DNA of 64,000 bases from Clostridiales bacterium (GCA_014799665.1 JAAVHP010000006.1:35600-99599); one strand, 5' to 3'. Counted from the stretch's first letter, positions 35,245 through 44,994 are shown. Made by a program: numbers and translations. Notes: generated by a model from the letters alone, not told the origin.

Positions 35245-37071
35245 ATGTGCGGAATAATCGGATACGTCGGCAGGAAGAAAGCCGTACCCGTTTTGCTGAA
35301 CGGGCTTGAACGCTTGGAATACCGCGGCTACGACAGCAGCGGCATAGCCGTAGTAGAAAACGAAGAGATTACCGTAATTAAGGCTACGGGCAAAATCAGC
35401 GCATTGCGCCAAAAGCTTAAAGACAATCCCGATGTTGTCGGGTCCGTCGGCATAGGACACACGCGCTGGGCAACCCACGGCGTGCCTTGCGACCGCAACT
35501 CCCACCCTCACCTTTCAAGCGACGGGCGGTTTGCTATTGTTCATAACGGCATTATAGAAAACTTCGGCGAGCTCAAAGCCGAGCTTACCAATCAAGATGT
35601 AACCTTTGCAAGTGACACTGACAGCGAGGTCATCGCTCAGCTTCTTCAATCGGTCTATGACGGAGATATGATCGCCGCGCTTAAAACGGTTATCGCGCGG
35701 CTTGTCGGCTCGTATGCGGTAGGAATTATATTCGCCGAATGCCCTGACACCATGTACGCCATACGCAAGGACAATCCACTCGTAATCGGTTTGGGCAAGA
35801 ACGAGAACTTTATCGCCTCCGACTTTTCGGCGGCGCTTGAACACACACACGACTTCGTACAGCTCGCTGACGGCGAAATTGCTGCACTCACCTCGCATTC
35901 CGCACTGTTCTACGATAATAACGGCAAGAGCATAACGAAAACGCCTTTCCGCATCGACTGGGATATTTCACAAGCCGAAAAGAACGGTTATCCGCACTTC
36001 ATGCTCAAAGAGATCTACGAACAACCGCGCGCGCTCACCGACACTATTCGCCCGCGTATAAACGGCAACGACATAGTTCTCGACAAGATAGTGCTCGACG
36101 AGAAGAATGTAAACAGCATAGACAAAATCGATATAATCGGCTGCGGCTCGGCGTATCATGCGGGTATCGTCGGCAAGGCGTTCATTGAAAAATACTGCCG
36201 CATACGCGTAAACTGCATACTTGCAAGCGAATATATCTATTCCGACCCGATCACCGATAACCGCACGCTCACGATCATAATCAGCCAGAGCGGCGAAACC
36301 GCCGACACGCTCGCCGCGCTCAGGCTCGCAAAAAAACGCGGCTCGCACACGATAGCGATAGTCAACGTGGTAGAGAGCGCGATCGCACGCGAAGCGCACG
36401 ACGTTCTTTATACTCACGCAGGCCCCGAAATAGCGGTCGCAACGACCAAGGGCTATACCACTCAGGTCGCCGCACTCTATCTCATAGGGCTTAAAATGGC
36501 TAAGATAAAACGGCTCATTCCCGACGCGCGCTATGCCACCCTTCTCGAAGAAGTTAAAGCCCTGCCCCAAAAGGTAGAAGAACGGCTCGAAGATATTTTC
36601 GATATCAAACGTCTGGCGATCAAAAACGCCGACCATAAATGTATGTTCTTTATCGGGCGCGGCGCGGACTACGCCGCTTCGCTCGAAGGCGCGCTCAAAC
36701 TCAAAGAGATCTCGTATATCCACGCCGAAGCGTACGCTGCGGGCGAGCTTAAACACGGGCCTATCGCGCTGATCGAAGAGGGCACGCTCACACTCGCGCT
36801 CGTTACACAGAGCGGACTGCTCGATAAAATGCTCAATAACATTAACGCGGTGCAAGCTCGACGCGGCACAGTGCTTGCTATCGCGTCCAAGGAAAATACG
36901 AGTATCGGCGAATACAGCGACGGTATGCTCACCATTCCACAATGCGAGGACGACCTCAGCCCCATACTGACCGCCGTCGTCTTGCAGATATTCGCCTACT
37001 ACGTAGCGGAAACACGCAGTTGCGATATAGACAAACCGCGCAACCTCGCAAAGTCTGTTACGGTTGAGTAA
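35245..37071 (+). CDS. glmS: Glutamine-fructose-6-phosphate aminotransferase
   Basis: A 608-residue GlmS, making glucosamine 6-phosphate. The N-terminal glutaminase has the catalytic Cys2 (MCGIIGYVG) with the RGYDSSG and GHTRWATHG motifs. Two SIS domains follow (GCGSAYHAG, SQSGETADT, TTKGYTTQV), and the protein ends with KSVTVE. AAAGGAG precedes the ATG. No glmS ribozyme is seen in the 11-nt gap after the previous gene. Confidence 0.97.
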   Translation: MCGIIGYVGRKKAVPVLLNGLERLEYRGYDSSGIAVVENEEITVIKATGKISALRQKLKDNPDVVGSVGIGHTRWATHGVPCDRNSHPHLSSDGRFAIVHNGIIENFGELKAELTNQDVTFASDTDSEVIAQLLQSVYDGDMIAALKTVIARLVGSYAVGIIFAECPDTMYAIRKDNPLVIGLGKNENFIASDFSAALEHTHDFVQLADGEIAALTSHSALFYDNNGKSITKTPFRIDWDISQAEKNGYPHFMLKEIYEQPRALTDTIRPRINGNDIVLDKIVLDEKNVNSIDKIDIIGCGSAYHAGIVGKAFIEKYCRIRVNCILASEYIYSDPITDNRTLTIIISQSGETADTLAALRLAKKRGSHTIAIVNVVESAIAREAHDVLYTHAGPEIAVATTKGYTTQVAALYLIGLKMAKIKRLIPDARYATLLEEVKALPQKVEERLEDIFDIKRLAIKNADHKCMFFIGRGADYAASLEGALKLKEISYIHAEAYAAGELKHGPIALIEEGTLTLALVTQSGLLDKMLNNINAVQARRGTVLAIASKENTSIGEYSDGMLTIPQCEDDLSPILTAVVLQIFAYYVAETRSCDIDKPRNLAKSVTVE

Positions 37072-37110
37072 TTAAAACAGGGGCGCGGGGATCGACTCCT
37101 GCGGGGTGAT

Positions 37111-37836
37111 TTAATCGCCTATCTTTTCGGTAGAGTAAAACCTAACGCTGCCCTTATCTGTTGCGGGGGCGTTTAGCTCGGCGACGGCAAGGCAGTATTT
37201 AAGCCGTTCGGCTTCGCCCGTAGCACCGTCGTAGATTTTTATTTTTCCACCGTAAAAATCGGATATCAATTTCGTAATATATGTATAGTGCGAACAGCCG
37301 AGGATAACCGCTTCGGCTGTTTTGTATTGTTCGAAGATTTCTGCGATATGCGGGCGCAATGCTTCTATATTATTCGAATTGTCCTCTATAAGCTTAGCCA
37401 GTTCTTTCCGCGCGAGCGGTTTCACCCTGCCGCCCGTTTCTTCTATAAGCCTATTGAACTTGGCCGATCTACTAGTCGCTTCGGTGACGAGCGCAACGGC
37501 GTATCCGTCCCGCCCGAGCTCGCGAAAACACGGCTTTACGGCGGGTTCGAGCCCTATCACTATCTTATCGGGATAGAACGTTCTGATACAGTCGATCGTC
37601 GTCACCGTCGCCGTATTGCACGCAATAACGAGCGCTTTACAGTTCATGGCGAACAGCAAGCTTGCGCAATGCAAAGCGTAACGCTTGATTTCCTCGGGCG
37701 GTTTTACACCGTACGGCATATTCGCTTCGTCCGCGAGATATATAAACTTTTCGTTTGGCATAAGCTCGGCGCACTTTTTAAGAACATTCAGTCCGCCCAC
37801 GCCGCTGTCGAACACACCAATAGGATTGTTTCGCAT
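37111..37836 (-). CDS. murI: Glutamate racemase
   Basis: A 241-residue racemase supplying D-glutamate for peptidoglycan. FDSGVGGLNVL, the first catalytic Cys in IACNTATV and the second in LGCSHYTY are present. Length is slightly short (usual 260-270). It is convergent with glmS. The short spacer contains the word GGTGATTTAAT, also found near 28450. Confidence 0.94.
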   Translation of the reverse strand: MRNNPIGVFDSGVGGLNVLKKCAELMPNEKFIYLADEANMPYGVKPPEEIKRYALHCASLLFAMNCKALVIACNTATVTTIDCIRTFYPDKIVIGLEPAVKPCFRELGRDGYAVALVTEATSRSAKFNRLIEETGGRVKPLARKELAKLIEDNSNNIEALRPHIAEIFEQYKTAEAVILGCSHYTYITKLISDFYGGKIKIYDGATGEAERLKYCLAVAELNAPATDKGSVRFYSTEKIGD

Positions 37837-37894
37837 AAACCCTATATATGCTCTAATTCGCCGACAAGTTCTTAATACCTACCCTGTACCCTGT

Positions 37895-38659
37895 TTAAGC
37901 AAACGCTTCGTTTATCGCGCCCGCGATTATTTTTGCGCAGTCCTCTACGAGAATATCGACGTCCTTAGGCGTCACTATCATATCGACGCCGCTCGGCATA
38001 TCCTCGCCGCAGAAGTCGCGCGCGATAGTCGACGAGTATACGACGAGCGGCACGCCCACCGAAATCACGGGCACGCCGAGCGATTTTTCGTCCAACCGCT
38101 GTCTGTGGTTATCCACGCCGCTGCCGGGCGTAATGCCGCTATCCGTCACCTGAAACGCCGTAGCGATCCTAGGCGACGCGGCGGCGGTGAGCGCGTCGAC
38201 GACCACTACCGCGTCGGGCTTAATACGCTCGGTCACAGCCGCGATAATATCGAAGCTCTCTATACCCGTCATGCCGAGCACGTTGGGCGTGAGCGCGCAA
38301 AGGTATTTATCGGGATTCTTATGCCGTGTGACGGTCAGCCGCTTAAACACCCTATCGCCGAGCGCGTCGGCGGTAAGATCGGGATTGCCCAGCCCCACGG
38401 CGAGGATCTTTTTAAAGCCCTTGCAGTATTCCTTAAAGCAACCGCATAGCGCGTCCGACACCCTGCCGTAGTTATCGACATCGCCGGTAATGACGGCGGG
38501 AGTTTCGAATGTTGAATACTTACCGCACGGCTTGCCGAGCCGCACCGCCATGTCGTTATCCACTTCCACGCGGTAATATTTGATAATACCGTCGTCGCGC
38601 GAGTGCTTGTGTTTATAGAACTCGACCGCCATATCGGTGTAAATCTTGCCGTTATCCAT
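37895..38659 (-). CDS. gpr: GPR endopeptidase (spore germination protease)
   Basis: A 254-residue GPR-type aspartic endopeptidase, which degrades small acid-soluble spore proteins at germination. IYTDMAVE near the N-terminus, AVGLGNPDLTADALG, TPNVLGMTGIES, VVDALTAAA, VTDSGITPGSGVDN and LGVPVISVGVPLVV are diagnostic. I chose the Met at 38659 because family N-termini align there; upstream Met codons at 38698 and 38716 lack support. No Shine-Dalgarno is obvious, so the start is uncertain. It is divergent from rpsT, as in Bacillus. This marks the organism as an endospore-former or descended from one. Confidence 0.88.
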   Translation of the reverse strand: MDNGKIYTDMAVEFYKHKHSRDDGIIKYYRVEVDNDMAVRLGKPCGKYSTFETPAVITGDVDNYGRVSDALCGCFKEYCKGFKKILAVGLGNPDLTADALGDRVFKRLTVTRHKNPDKYLCALTPNVLGMTGIESFDIIAAVTERIKPDAVVVVDALTAAASPRIATAFQVTDSGITPGSGVDNHRQRLDEKSLGVPVISVGVPLVVYSSTIARDFCGEDMPSGVDMIVTPKDVDILVEDCAKIIAGAINEAFA

Positions 38660-38710
38660 AAAAATAGTGTTTGTATAACGAATTTTTTTTAATCGCATAA
38701 CGATAAACAG

Positions 38711-38739
38711 TTGCAAATTTATAATTTCTGTGGTATAAT
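38711..38739 (+). promoter_or_regulatory. Promoter of rpsT
   Basis: TTGCAA (38711-38716) and TATAAT (38734-38739) with 17-nt spacing and an extended -10 TG. The start is 40 nt downstream. Confidence 0.8.
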
Positions 38740-38778
38740 CTTATGGCAAATAGAAAAAAGCGACAAAGGAGTATTACC

Positions 38779-39318
38779 GTGCCCAACATCAAATCCGCGA
38801 AAAAGCGCGTACTTATTACGAAGAAGAAGAATGCTCGCAATCGCGCAGACCGCAGTAAAGTCAACAACGCCATCAAGGCGTTTAATAAAGCAATCGATTC
38901 CGCCAACCTCGAAGAAGCGGAGCGCTTGCTTCCCATCACCATGTCTATAATCGACAAGGGCGTTACCGCAGGCGTACTTCACAAGAACGCCGCCGCCAAC
39001 AAGAAATCGGCGCTCAGCAAGCGTTTGAGCGACATTAAGAGCGGCAAAGTAACCATCGTTGTCAAGAAAGACAACAAGACGATCGCCGCCGAGAAAGCGC
39101 GCGCCGCAAAAGAAGCCCGCGACGCCGCTCGCGCCGAGTTCCGCGCCAAGCAAGCCGAAAAGCAGGCGGAAAAGGACGAGCAAAAGAAGAAAAAGGCGGT
39201 CAAGGAAAAAGCCGAAGAAAAACCCGTAAAGGAAAAGGCTCCCAAAAAATCCAAGAAAGCGGAAAAGCCTGCCGAGGAAGAAAAACCCGAAGCTCCCGCC
39301 GAGGACAAAGCCGAATAA
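38779..39318 (+). CDS. rpsT: Ribosomal protein S20 with a long charged C-terminal extension
   Basis: A 179-residue protein. The first ~88 residues are S20 (PNIKSAKKRV, RNRADRSKVNNAIKAF, GVLHKNAAANKKSALSK), a primary 16S-binding protein. It starts with GTG at 38779, with AAAGGAG 7 nt upstream; the in-frame ATG at 38743 lies 4 nt after the -10 box. The extra ~90 residues are Lys/Glu/Ala-rich (KAVKEKAEEKPVKEKAPKKS) and end acidic. S20 is normally 85-95 residues, so the tail is unusual. Confidence 0.93.
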   Translation: MPNIKSAKKRVLITKKKNARNRADRSKVNNAIKAFNKAIDSANLEEAERLLPITMSIIDKGVTAGVLHKNAAANKKSALSKRLSDIKSGKVTIVVKKDNKTIAAEKARAAKEARDAARAEFRAKQAEKQAEKDEQKKKKAVKEKAEEKPVKEKAPKKSKKAEKPAEEEKPEAPAEDKAE

Positions 39319-39338
39319 TCTTCTACCCTAATAAACAT

Positions 39339-39368
39339 AAAACGCTCTCGATACCGAGAGCGTTTTTT
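39339..39368. terminator. Terminator after rpsT
   Basis: A stem AAACGCTCTCG / CGAGAGCGTTT with a 4-nt loop followed by a T-run, 20 nt after the rpsT stop. Confidence 0.88.
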
Positions 39369-39440
39369 ATTATTATTACTACTAGACACAATTTTACTCG
39401 GCGTAACGCTTAATAAATAACGTAAGCATACACACGACAC

Positions 39441-39477
39441 TAAAAGTTTCTTGCATATTTCTTTTCAAAGAAGTAAG
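39441..39477 (-). repeat. Stop-codon-associated hairpin repeat behind the coiled-coil gene
   Basis: On the minus strand the stop codon is followed directly by CTTACTTCTTT..AAAGAAATATG, then CAAGAAACTTTTA, the same order as at 15621 and 56901. One arm carries substitutions. Confidence 0.65.
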
Positions 39478-40074
39478 TTAGTCGTCTATAATTATTCCGA
39501 GTTCTCGCATAATATCTTTTAGATCCTCTTTGGGATGCAAAGCTTCCGCGATGGAAAAGCCCGCGGGCGAACGGTCGGCGTAATCATCCTTTTTACGCGG
39601 TTGCTGTTCGGTTGCGGCAACGCCGTCCTCGTCTTCGAGCGAAGTCATTAAACGGTCGCGTTCCTCGGCGTACTGTTTTTCTATATCCCCTGCTCTATCG
39701 AGCACCTCGGCGATCTTGCCGCCCGCCTTGCTTGCCGCGGCGAGCTCGTCGTCCAGCGGGTACGCCGCGAGTATGCGGTTAAAATAGCCCACCCACTTAT
39801 CGTGGAAGCTCTTTAACTGCGCGATCTCCTGATTGTATTTAATAAGCGACACGCGTTCGATATCGTCCGCCTTTTTGAGCGCGGCGGTTATTGCCTTGTA
39901 AACAAGCTCCTTTTGCTTCTCGTACTCGGCGATCTTACGCTCCGCGGCGGACAGCGCGGTTTTGAGCTCGTCTATACGTTCGCGCTGCCGCATAAGCGTC
40001 TGCTCGTACTCGCGCCGCACCGATAGCGCGTAGTTATCGAAATCGGTCTTGTTATATTTCTTTTTATCGTCCAT
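39478..40074 (-). CDS. Coiled-coil protein, weakly DivIVA-like
   Basis: A 198-residue soluble protein. The first ~125 residues are strongly coiled-coil (REYEQTLMRQRERIDELKTA and following), with an acidic, disordered-looking C-terminal part ending in a short helix DLKDIMRELGIIIDD. No catalytic motif is seen. The heptad pattern and position near division/wall genes suggest a DivIVA/GpsB-like scaffold, but this is weak. It lies downstream of pncB on the same strand. Confidence 0.55.
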   Translation of the reverse strand: MDDKKKYNKTDFDNYALSVRREYEQTLMRQRERIDELKTALSAAERKIAEYEKQKELVYKAITAALKKADDIERVSLIKYNQEIAQLKSFHDKWVGYFNRILAAYPLDDELAAASKAGGKIAEVLDRAGDIEKQYAEERDRLMTSLEDEDGVAATEQQPRKKDDYADRSPAGFSIAEALHPKEDLKDIMRELGIIIDD

Positions 40075-40111
40075 TATTACCCGCTTGATAAGTTTGTAGG
40101 CTTATGTATTT

Positions 40112-41545
40112 CTAATGCTTAGCTCTATGCTCTTTTAACAGCTTATGTTTTAGCTCGTACAGCCCGTCAGAAAGATTGACTTTATAGATCTGCGGATTGT
40201 CTATACGCTTGTACTCGTCCCAGAACTTGGCGCGCTCGCTCTCGGCGAACTTGACTATATCGCTGAGCGCGGGACTATTGTATACATTCTTTCCGTTTTC
40301 GAATATTTTATGCAGCATACACCGCACGTCGTAATCGTCGAGCGTGGTCGTTTTCCACCGCTCCGTTTCGTGCGTGAGAACGAGCGGCTTATCTAGCTTT
40401 TCGTCCTTCAACGCAATAAGATCGGCAAACGCCATGCCCGATTTCTTGTCGTATATTCTGTACAGGGTTTTAAGCCCGGGGTTGGTGACCTTGACCATAC
40501 TGTCGGACACCTTCATGCGCGGAACGAGCTTGCCGCCGTTCTTAGCTATCGCCGACAGCTTGTACACGCCGCCGAGCGACGGAGTGTCCTCGCTCGTAAT
40601 AAGCTTTGTACCCACGCCGTACATATCGATTTTCGCGCCCTGATTATCGAGCGAAGCCAGCAGGTATTCGTCGATATCGCCCGAAGCCATGACTATTGCG
40701 TCTGGGAATCCCGCCTCGTCGAGCATCTTGCGCGCGACCTTACTTAGATACGCCAAGTCGCCGCTGTCGAGCCTTATGCCTATCGGCTTATGCCCCGCCG
40801 CCTTCAACTCGTTGAATACCGTTATGGCGTTGCGTATTCCCTGAATGGTGTCGTACGTATCGACCAATAAAAGACAAGTATCGGGGTACACTCTCGCGAA
40901 CGCGCGAAACGCGTCGAGCTCGCTGTCGAAGCTCATGACCCAGCTGTGCGCGTGCGTGCCCTTTACGGGTATATCGAACATCTGTCCCGTCAAAACGTTG
41001 CTCGTGCCGTTGCACCCGCCTATTATCGCAGCCCGTGCACCGTAAATGCCCGCGTCGGGACCCTGCGCGCGCCTAAGACCGAACTCGACCACGCTCTTGC
41101 CCTTAGCGGCGGACACGATACGCGCCGACTTGGTCGCAATAAGCGTTTGGTGGCTTATAATGTTTAGGAGCGCCGTTTCTATAAGCTGCGCTTCGATAAG
41201 CGGAGCTTTTATAATGACGATAGGCTCCTGCGGGTACACGATATCGCCCTCGCACACCGAGTACATATCGCCCGTAAACCTGAAATCTTTGAGATAGTCC
41301 AAGAACGCGCCGTCGAATATACCGAGCGAGCGCAGGTAATCTATATCTTCCTTGGAGAAATGCAGATTCTTGATATAATCGATAGCCTGATCGAGCCCCG
41401 CGAACACCGCGTAATTGATAGTGTCCTTTTGGCGGAAAAACACGTCGAACACAGCCGTATCGTTAGCTTTTCCTTCTAAAAAATAACCGTCCATCATCGT
41501 AAGCTGATAGAGGTCGGTCATCATGGTGAGATTACGCATTGTCAT
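40112..41545 (-). CDS. pncB: Nicotinate phosphoribosyltransferase
   Basis: A 477-residue PncB/NAPRTase of NAD salvage. MMTDLYQLTMMDGYF at the start, EFGLRRAQGPDAG, GTHAHSW, VDTYDT and IRLDSGDLAYLSK form the active site. An alternative start is the second ATG (41539), which is better spaced from AAGGAT. It overlaps the upstream membrane-protein gene by 14 nt. No link to the NAD-consuming island genes is implied beyond shared substrate. Confidence 0.95.
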   Translation of the reverse strand: MTMRNLTMMTDLYQLTMMDGYFLEGKANDTAVFDVFFRQKDTINYAVFAGLDQAIDYIKNLHFSKEDIDYLRSLGIFDGAFLDYLKDFRFTGDMYSVCEGDIVYPQEPIVIIKAPLIEAQLIETALLNIISHQTLIATKSARIVSAAKGKSVVEFGLRRAQGPDAGIYGARAAIIGGCNGTSNVLTGQMFDIPVKGTHAHSWVMSFDSELDAFRAFARVYPDTCLLLVDTYDTIQGIRNAITVFNELKAAGHKPIGIRLDSGDLAYLSKVARKMLDEAGFPDAIVMASGDIDEYLLASLDNQGAKIDMYGVGTKLITSEDTPSLGGVYKLSAIAKNGGKLVPRMKVSDSMVKVTNPGLKTLYRIYDKKSGMAFADLIALKDEKLDKPLVLTHETERWKTTTLDDYDVRCMLHKIFENGKNVYNSPALSDIVKFAESERAKFWDEYKRIDNPQIYKVNLSDGLYELKHKLLKEHRAKH

Positions 41546-42086
41546 CCTTATCCTTATTGAAATACGCCTGAACGCCGACGGCGATCACACATAAACCGAA
41601 ATACGCCGCGACGAGCCCGCCCGCAAGCCCGTAGCCTACCACGCCCGAGCTCGCAAGCGCAAACAGTGCGGCGATAACGCCGAAAAATAATATAGCCTTG
41701 ATTTGTGGAAACTTGGCGATCGAGAACCATACCGAAAAAACGCACCCTATTGCCGGCGCGGCCATGAATATGGGATAGACCTGCGCCATCGTTAAAGGCG
41801 TCGTTGCCGTAATGAGCGACGGAATACCGCACGCTATTATCACGCCCGCCAGCCACATAGACAGCGCATTCTTGGCAATGATCGCGCTGACGAGCACGGC
41901 TACGCCGAACGCAAACAATATCGTAGGTGCGGCGATCTCGCCGACCCTTGCGTTTATCACGCCCGTGCCCGCAAGAACAAGTATTATTCCCGCAACCGTC
42001 AGCAGCACGCCCATAACGATATTGCTAATGCATTTTTGCTTTTTTGTGAGCGGCAGCACTGCGTCGGTCATTCCGGATATATTCAT
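41532..42086 (-). CDS. Polytopic membrane protein of unknown function
   Basis: A 184-residue protein with about six TMs and short loops; it starts MNISGMTDAVLPLTKKQK and ends in an Asp/Lys-rich tail. GGAGAAG precedes the ATG. It overlaps pncB, so the two are co-expressed. It could be a transporter for nicotinate or a related compound, but nothing in the sequence shows this. Confidence 0.6.
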   Translation of the reverse strand: MNISGMTDAVLPLTKKQKCISNIVMGVLLTVAGIILVLAGTGVINARVGEIAAPTILFAFGVAVLVSAIIAKNALSMWLAGVIIACGIPSLITATTPLTMAQVYPIFMAAPAIGCVFSVWFSIAKFPQIKAILFFGVIAALFALASSGVVGYGLAGGLVAAYFGLCVIAVGVQAYFNKDKDDNA

Positions 42087-42184
42087 GCGCTTCTCCGTAA
42101 ATTCTTATAGTCTTGATTATATCTTTTATCTTAAATTTTGTCAAGTGTTTGGTAATACGGAGTAAAGTCGGTTATTTCGATAAT

Positions 42185-43438
42185 TTAAGGGTTTACTGCA
42201 ATAATTTGCGGAACGGCTTTATACTCGTTACTTCTTATTTTTACGCGCTTTACCATCGTTCCGTTCTTATAATATTTAAGAAAGGTTTCGCTCACCACGC
42301 CGTCCTTGCCGGGCGATACCAACGCCCTATCGCCGCTGACCGCCGTTGAGTCGAAATATTTATGCTCGGTATCGACCTGCTCGCTCTCCTCGTGCTTGAC
42401 CGTTTTTACTATCACGCTCTCGGGCACGATGGTGTACTCGTTCTTTTCGCCGAACACTGTAACTGTGCCGCGCTTGTTCGCAACGTTCACCGCAATATAC
42501 ACGTCGTGCGCGGTGGTGTTTGTGATAACAAGATCGCTCATGCCGCTTATCATGGCGTCAAGTCCTGCGGGACAATATGAGGGGCATATCGAGTGCGCGT
42601 TGGCGCTGCACGTAAGTCCCGCAACGAGCGCGGCGTTATACAGCGCGGTAGATGCTTGACACACCCCGCCGCCCACGCCGTCAACGTACTTGCCGTCAAC
42701 GATTATCTTCGCGCTCTTAAAACCGTTTTGCTCGGTGCGCGCGCCCACCGTTTTATTAAAGGACAGCGTGCCGCCCGCAGGGATAACCGCGCCGTCGAAC
42801 TTGGAAAGCGCAAGCGACACGTTATGCGCACGCGCTTCCGTAGAGGTCGAGTACTCCGTCGTGTACTTGCCGCGGAATAATATATTCGCTTCGAGCTCAG
42901 CTTTTTTGACGCTCGGCTCGATGGGAAGCGTATGCGCCGTCACCTCGCCGCCACCCGAAAACCTGAGTGCGCAATACAGCGACGCGTAAAGCTTTTTCTC
43001 GTCGAGCATTCTGCCCGTTACCTCGGGCGTTACGGCGAACCTGCCGTTGCCCTTATACACCGTTTGCGCGTCGACGGGCGGCTTATACAAGTATTCCGCC
43101 GCACTGTCCACCGCAGCTATAAGACGCGGGAAACATACTTCGAGAGCCGCCTTATAGTCCGCGCCCTTTTCCAAACACGTATCGACCAGTATGAGCTTTT
43201 GATCGAGCGGCGCGTTTATCCGTCTCAGCTCAATCTGCTCGGCGACAGTGAAGTCCGACGCCGTTATCGGCTCGTCCACGTACGTAAAATCACGGTCACT
43301 CGTCTTGACGGTGACCGTGGTATAGTTATTCGGCTGCGACTCTACGTCGGCGTGCGCGCTCGTTGTAAAAGCGCACACCAAGCAAACGATAACCGCCGCG
43401 ACCATAAGCGTTATGTAATACCGAGCTACTGTTTTCAT
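42185..43438 (-). CDS. VanW-family cell-surface protein
   Basis: A 417-residue secreted or anchored protein with a signal-type N-terminus (TM about 8-28), a middle beta/helical region resembling the peptidoglycan-binding domain of YoaR proteins, and a VanW domain (about 200-330) with GGTLSFNKTVGARTEQNG and VGGGVCQASTALYNA. The C-terminal ~60 residues are G5-like. Function is unknown; VanW was first seen in vancomycin-resistance loci but is widespread in Clostridia and does not show resistance here. Confidence 0.88.
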   Translation of the reverse strand: MKTVARYYITLMVAAVIVCLVCAFTTSAHADVESQPNNYTTVTVKTSDRDFTYVDEPITASDFTVAEQIELRRINAPLDQKLILVDTCLEKGADYKAALEVCFPRLIAAVDSAAEYLYKPPVDAQTVYKGNGRFAVTPEVTGRMLDEKKLYASLYCALRFSGGGEVTAHTLPIEPSVKKAELEANILFRGKYTTEYSTSTEARAHNVSLALSKFDGAVIPAGGTLSFNKTVGARTEQNGFKSAKIIVDGKYVDGVGGGVCQASTALYNAALVAGLTCSANAHSICPSYCPAGLDAMISGMSDLVITNTTAHDVYIAVNVANKRGTVTVFGEKNEYTIVPESVIVKTVKHEESEQVDTEHKYFDSTAVSGDRALVSPGKDGVVSETFLKYYKNGTMVKRVKIRSNEYKAVPQIIAVNP

Positions 43439-43518
43439 CGAAATTAGTATGTCGATATTTGTATATTTAATGCGTAATTTTTAATTATCTCAAACTGTAC
43501 CCTACGCTCTGTGTCCTG

Positions 43519-44865
43519 TTACCTATTAGGCTTTTTGGGTAGTCGCTGTGCGACTTTATACAGCCAGTCGGGGTTATTGTTTCTTGGATTGATGATACAG
43601 TCGTGCCACAGGCTTTCGAGCGCAGCCGAGATAGCCTCGCTCTCGAAGCCCATATCAGCAAGGTCTTTGCCTGAAATGCGCAACTGCTTTTTGAGTATGG
43701 GCGCGCCCTCCTCTATCATTTTGTCACGCACGATTTCAAACCTATGCTTGCCCTCGACCTCGTCGGGCGCGACCATGCCGGTAGCGAGCTTATCTGCTTT
43801 TATGAGCGCAACGAGCTTATCCAGTACGTCGTAGTTTTGCGCGACGAATATGCGGATCTTGGCTTCCCTAGCGTCACCACGCATATCGTACATATGCAGC
43901 GAGCATAACCTTACGACCTGTTCTATAACGTCGTTGGGATATCGCAAGCGGTTGAGAATTATCCTTGCGGCTATGCCGGAGCTTTTCTCGTGACCGTGGA
44001 AGTTACCGAATTTCTTGATGCAGAACGGCTTGCCTACGTCGTGGAGGAGCGCAGCGAGTCTTAGGTTATGAATGGGCGGAGCGTACTGCACGCACTTGAA
44101 CGTATGCTCCATTACGTCGTACTTGTGGTACAATTCTGGCTGGGTCACGCCGTTCATGGCGGCGATTTCGGGAATGAGGTTTTCCCACAGCCCGAGCTGT
44201 TTTAAAAGCCGTAGTCCGCGATACTGCGCGCTCTTGACGTCGTTGGCGGTGTCAGCGTAGAGAATTTTATCAAGTTCCATGCGCTTACGCTCGCTGGTTA
44301 TATCTACGAGCTGCGCGTTGTTCGCTTTTGCCGACATTGCCGTTTCGCCTTCTATTTTAAAGTTAAGCTCGGCGGCGAGCCGCACAAGCCTAAGCAGTCT
44401 CAGTCCGTCCGATTCGAACACGCGCTTGTGACATCCGCGCAGGATCTTTTGCTCTATATCGCGTATGCCGCCCAAGGGATCGATGATCTCGTCGCGCTTA
44501 ACGTCGTAGTACACGGCGTTACAGGTAAAGTCGCGCCGCGCGGCGTCGGCTGTCATGTCGGTGGTAAAGCTGACGTGCGCGGGCGTGTGCTCGCCGCCTT
44601 GGTTGTATACTTCCACGCGGAAGGGCGTGTACTCGTACTTTATATCGTCGCAAATAAGCTGCGCCGTGCCCATGCGGTGGTTGACCATATTCATGGTGGT
44701 GCGCGGCGGAAGATTGAGTGCAAGCGCAGGCAACGGACCCGCAAGATCGATATCCGTTGTTTTATAGCCGCACAAGCTATTGCGCACGTAGCCGCCGACC
44801 ACGTACACTTTATCGCCAAGCTCGCTTATAAACTTGGCAGATTTTTCGTCAAGATGTATTTTCAT
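43519..44865 (-). CDS. cca: CCA tRNA nucleotidyltransferase
   Basis: A 448-residue class II nucleotidyltransferase. VVGGYVRNSL and TDIDLAG form the catalytic head, RDFTCNAVYYD the next motif, and LAALLHDVGKP is an HD domain as in Cca/PcnB proteins with a C-terminal HD. It adds or repairs the tRNA CCA end; a poly(A) polymerase is the less likely alternative. The ATG at 44865 is chosen because upstream codons lie within the promoter. Confidence 0.88.
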   Translation of the reverse strand: MKIHLDEKSAKFISELGDKVYVVGGYVRNSLCGYKTTDIDLAGPLPALALNLPPRTTMNMVNHRMGTAQLICDDIKYEYTPFRVEVYNQGGEHTPAHVSFTTDMTADAARRDFTCNAVYYDVKRDEIIDPLGGIRDIEQKILRGCHKRVFESDGLRLLRLVRLAAELNFKIEGETAMSAKANNAQLVDITSERKRMELDKILYADTANDVKSAQYRGLRLLKQLGLWENLIPEIAAMNGVTQPELYHKYDVMEHTFKCVQYAPPIHNLRLAALLHDVGKPFCIKKFGNFHGHEKSSGIAARIILNRLRYPNDVIEQVVRLCSLHMYDMRGDAREAKIRIFVAQNYDVLDKLVALIKADKLATGMVAPDEVEGKHRFEIVRDKMIEEGAPILKKQLRISGKDLADMGFESEAISAALESLWHDCIINPRNNNPDWLYKVAQRLPKKPNR

Positions 44866-44898
44866 ACCACCCATTATTCCGTTAGTTGTTGTAGTAAT

Positions 44899-44928
44899 AT
44901 CATACCATACAAATCGTATAATTGTCAA
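44899..44928 (-). promoter_or_regulatory. Promoter of cca
   Basis: TTGACA (44923-44928) and TATGAT (44899-44904) on the minus strand with 18-nt spacing. Confidence 0.72.
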
Positions 44929-44950
44929 TTATTTTTACCGAAAATACACC

Positions 44951-44979
44951 TTGACAAATACGCGCCTTTAAGCTATAAT
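44951..44979 (+). promoter_or_regulatory. Perfect promoter of the esterase gene
   Basis: TTGACA (44951-44956) and TATAAT (44974-44979), exactly 17 nt apart, divergent from the cca promoter. Confidence 0.85.
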
Positions 44980-44994
44980 GCGGTAGAGGTGACT

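Noticed and set aside
44428..44994. Long plus-strand open frame extending upstream of the esterase into cca
   Set aside because: It is antisense to conserved cca codons and crosses both divergent promoters. The esterase begins at 44995 with its own ribosome-binding site.
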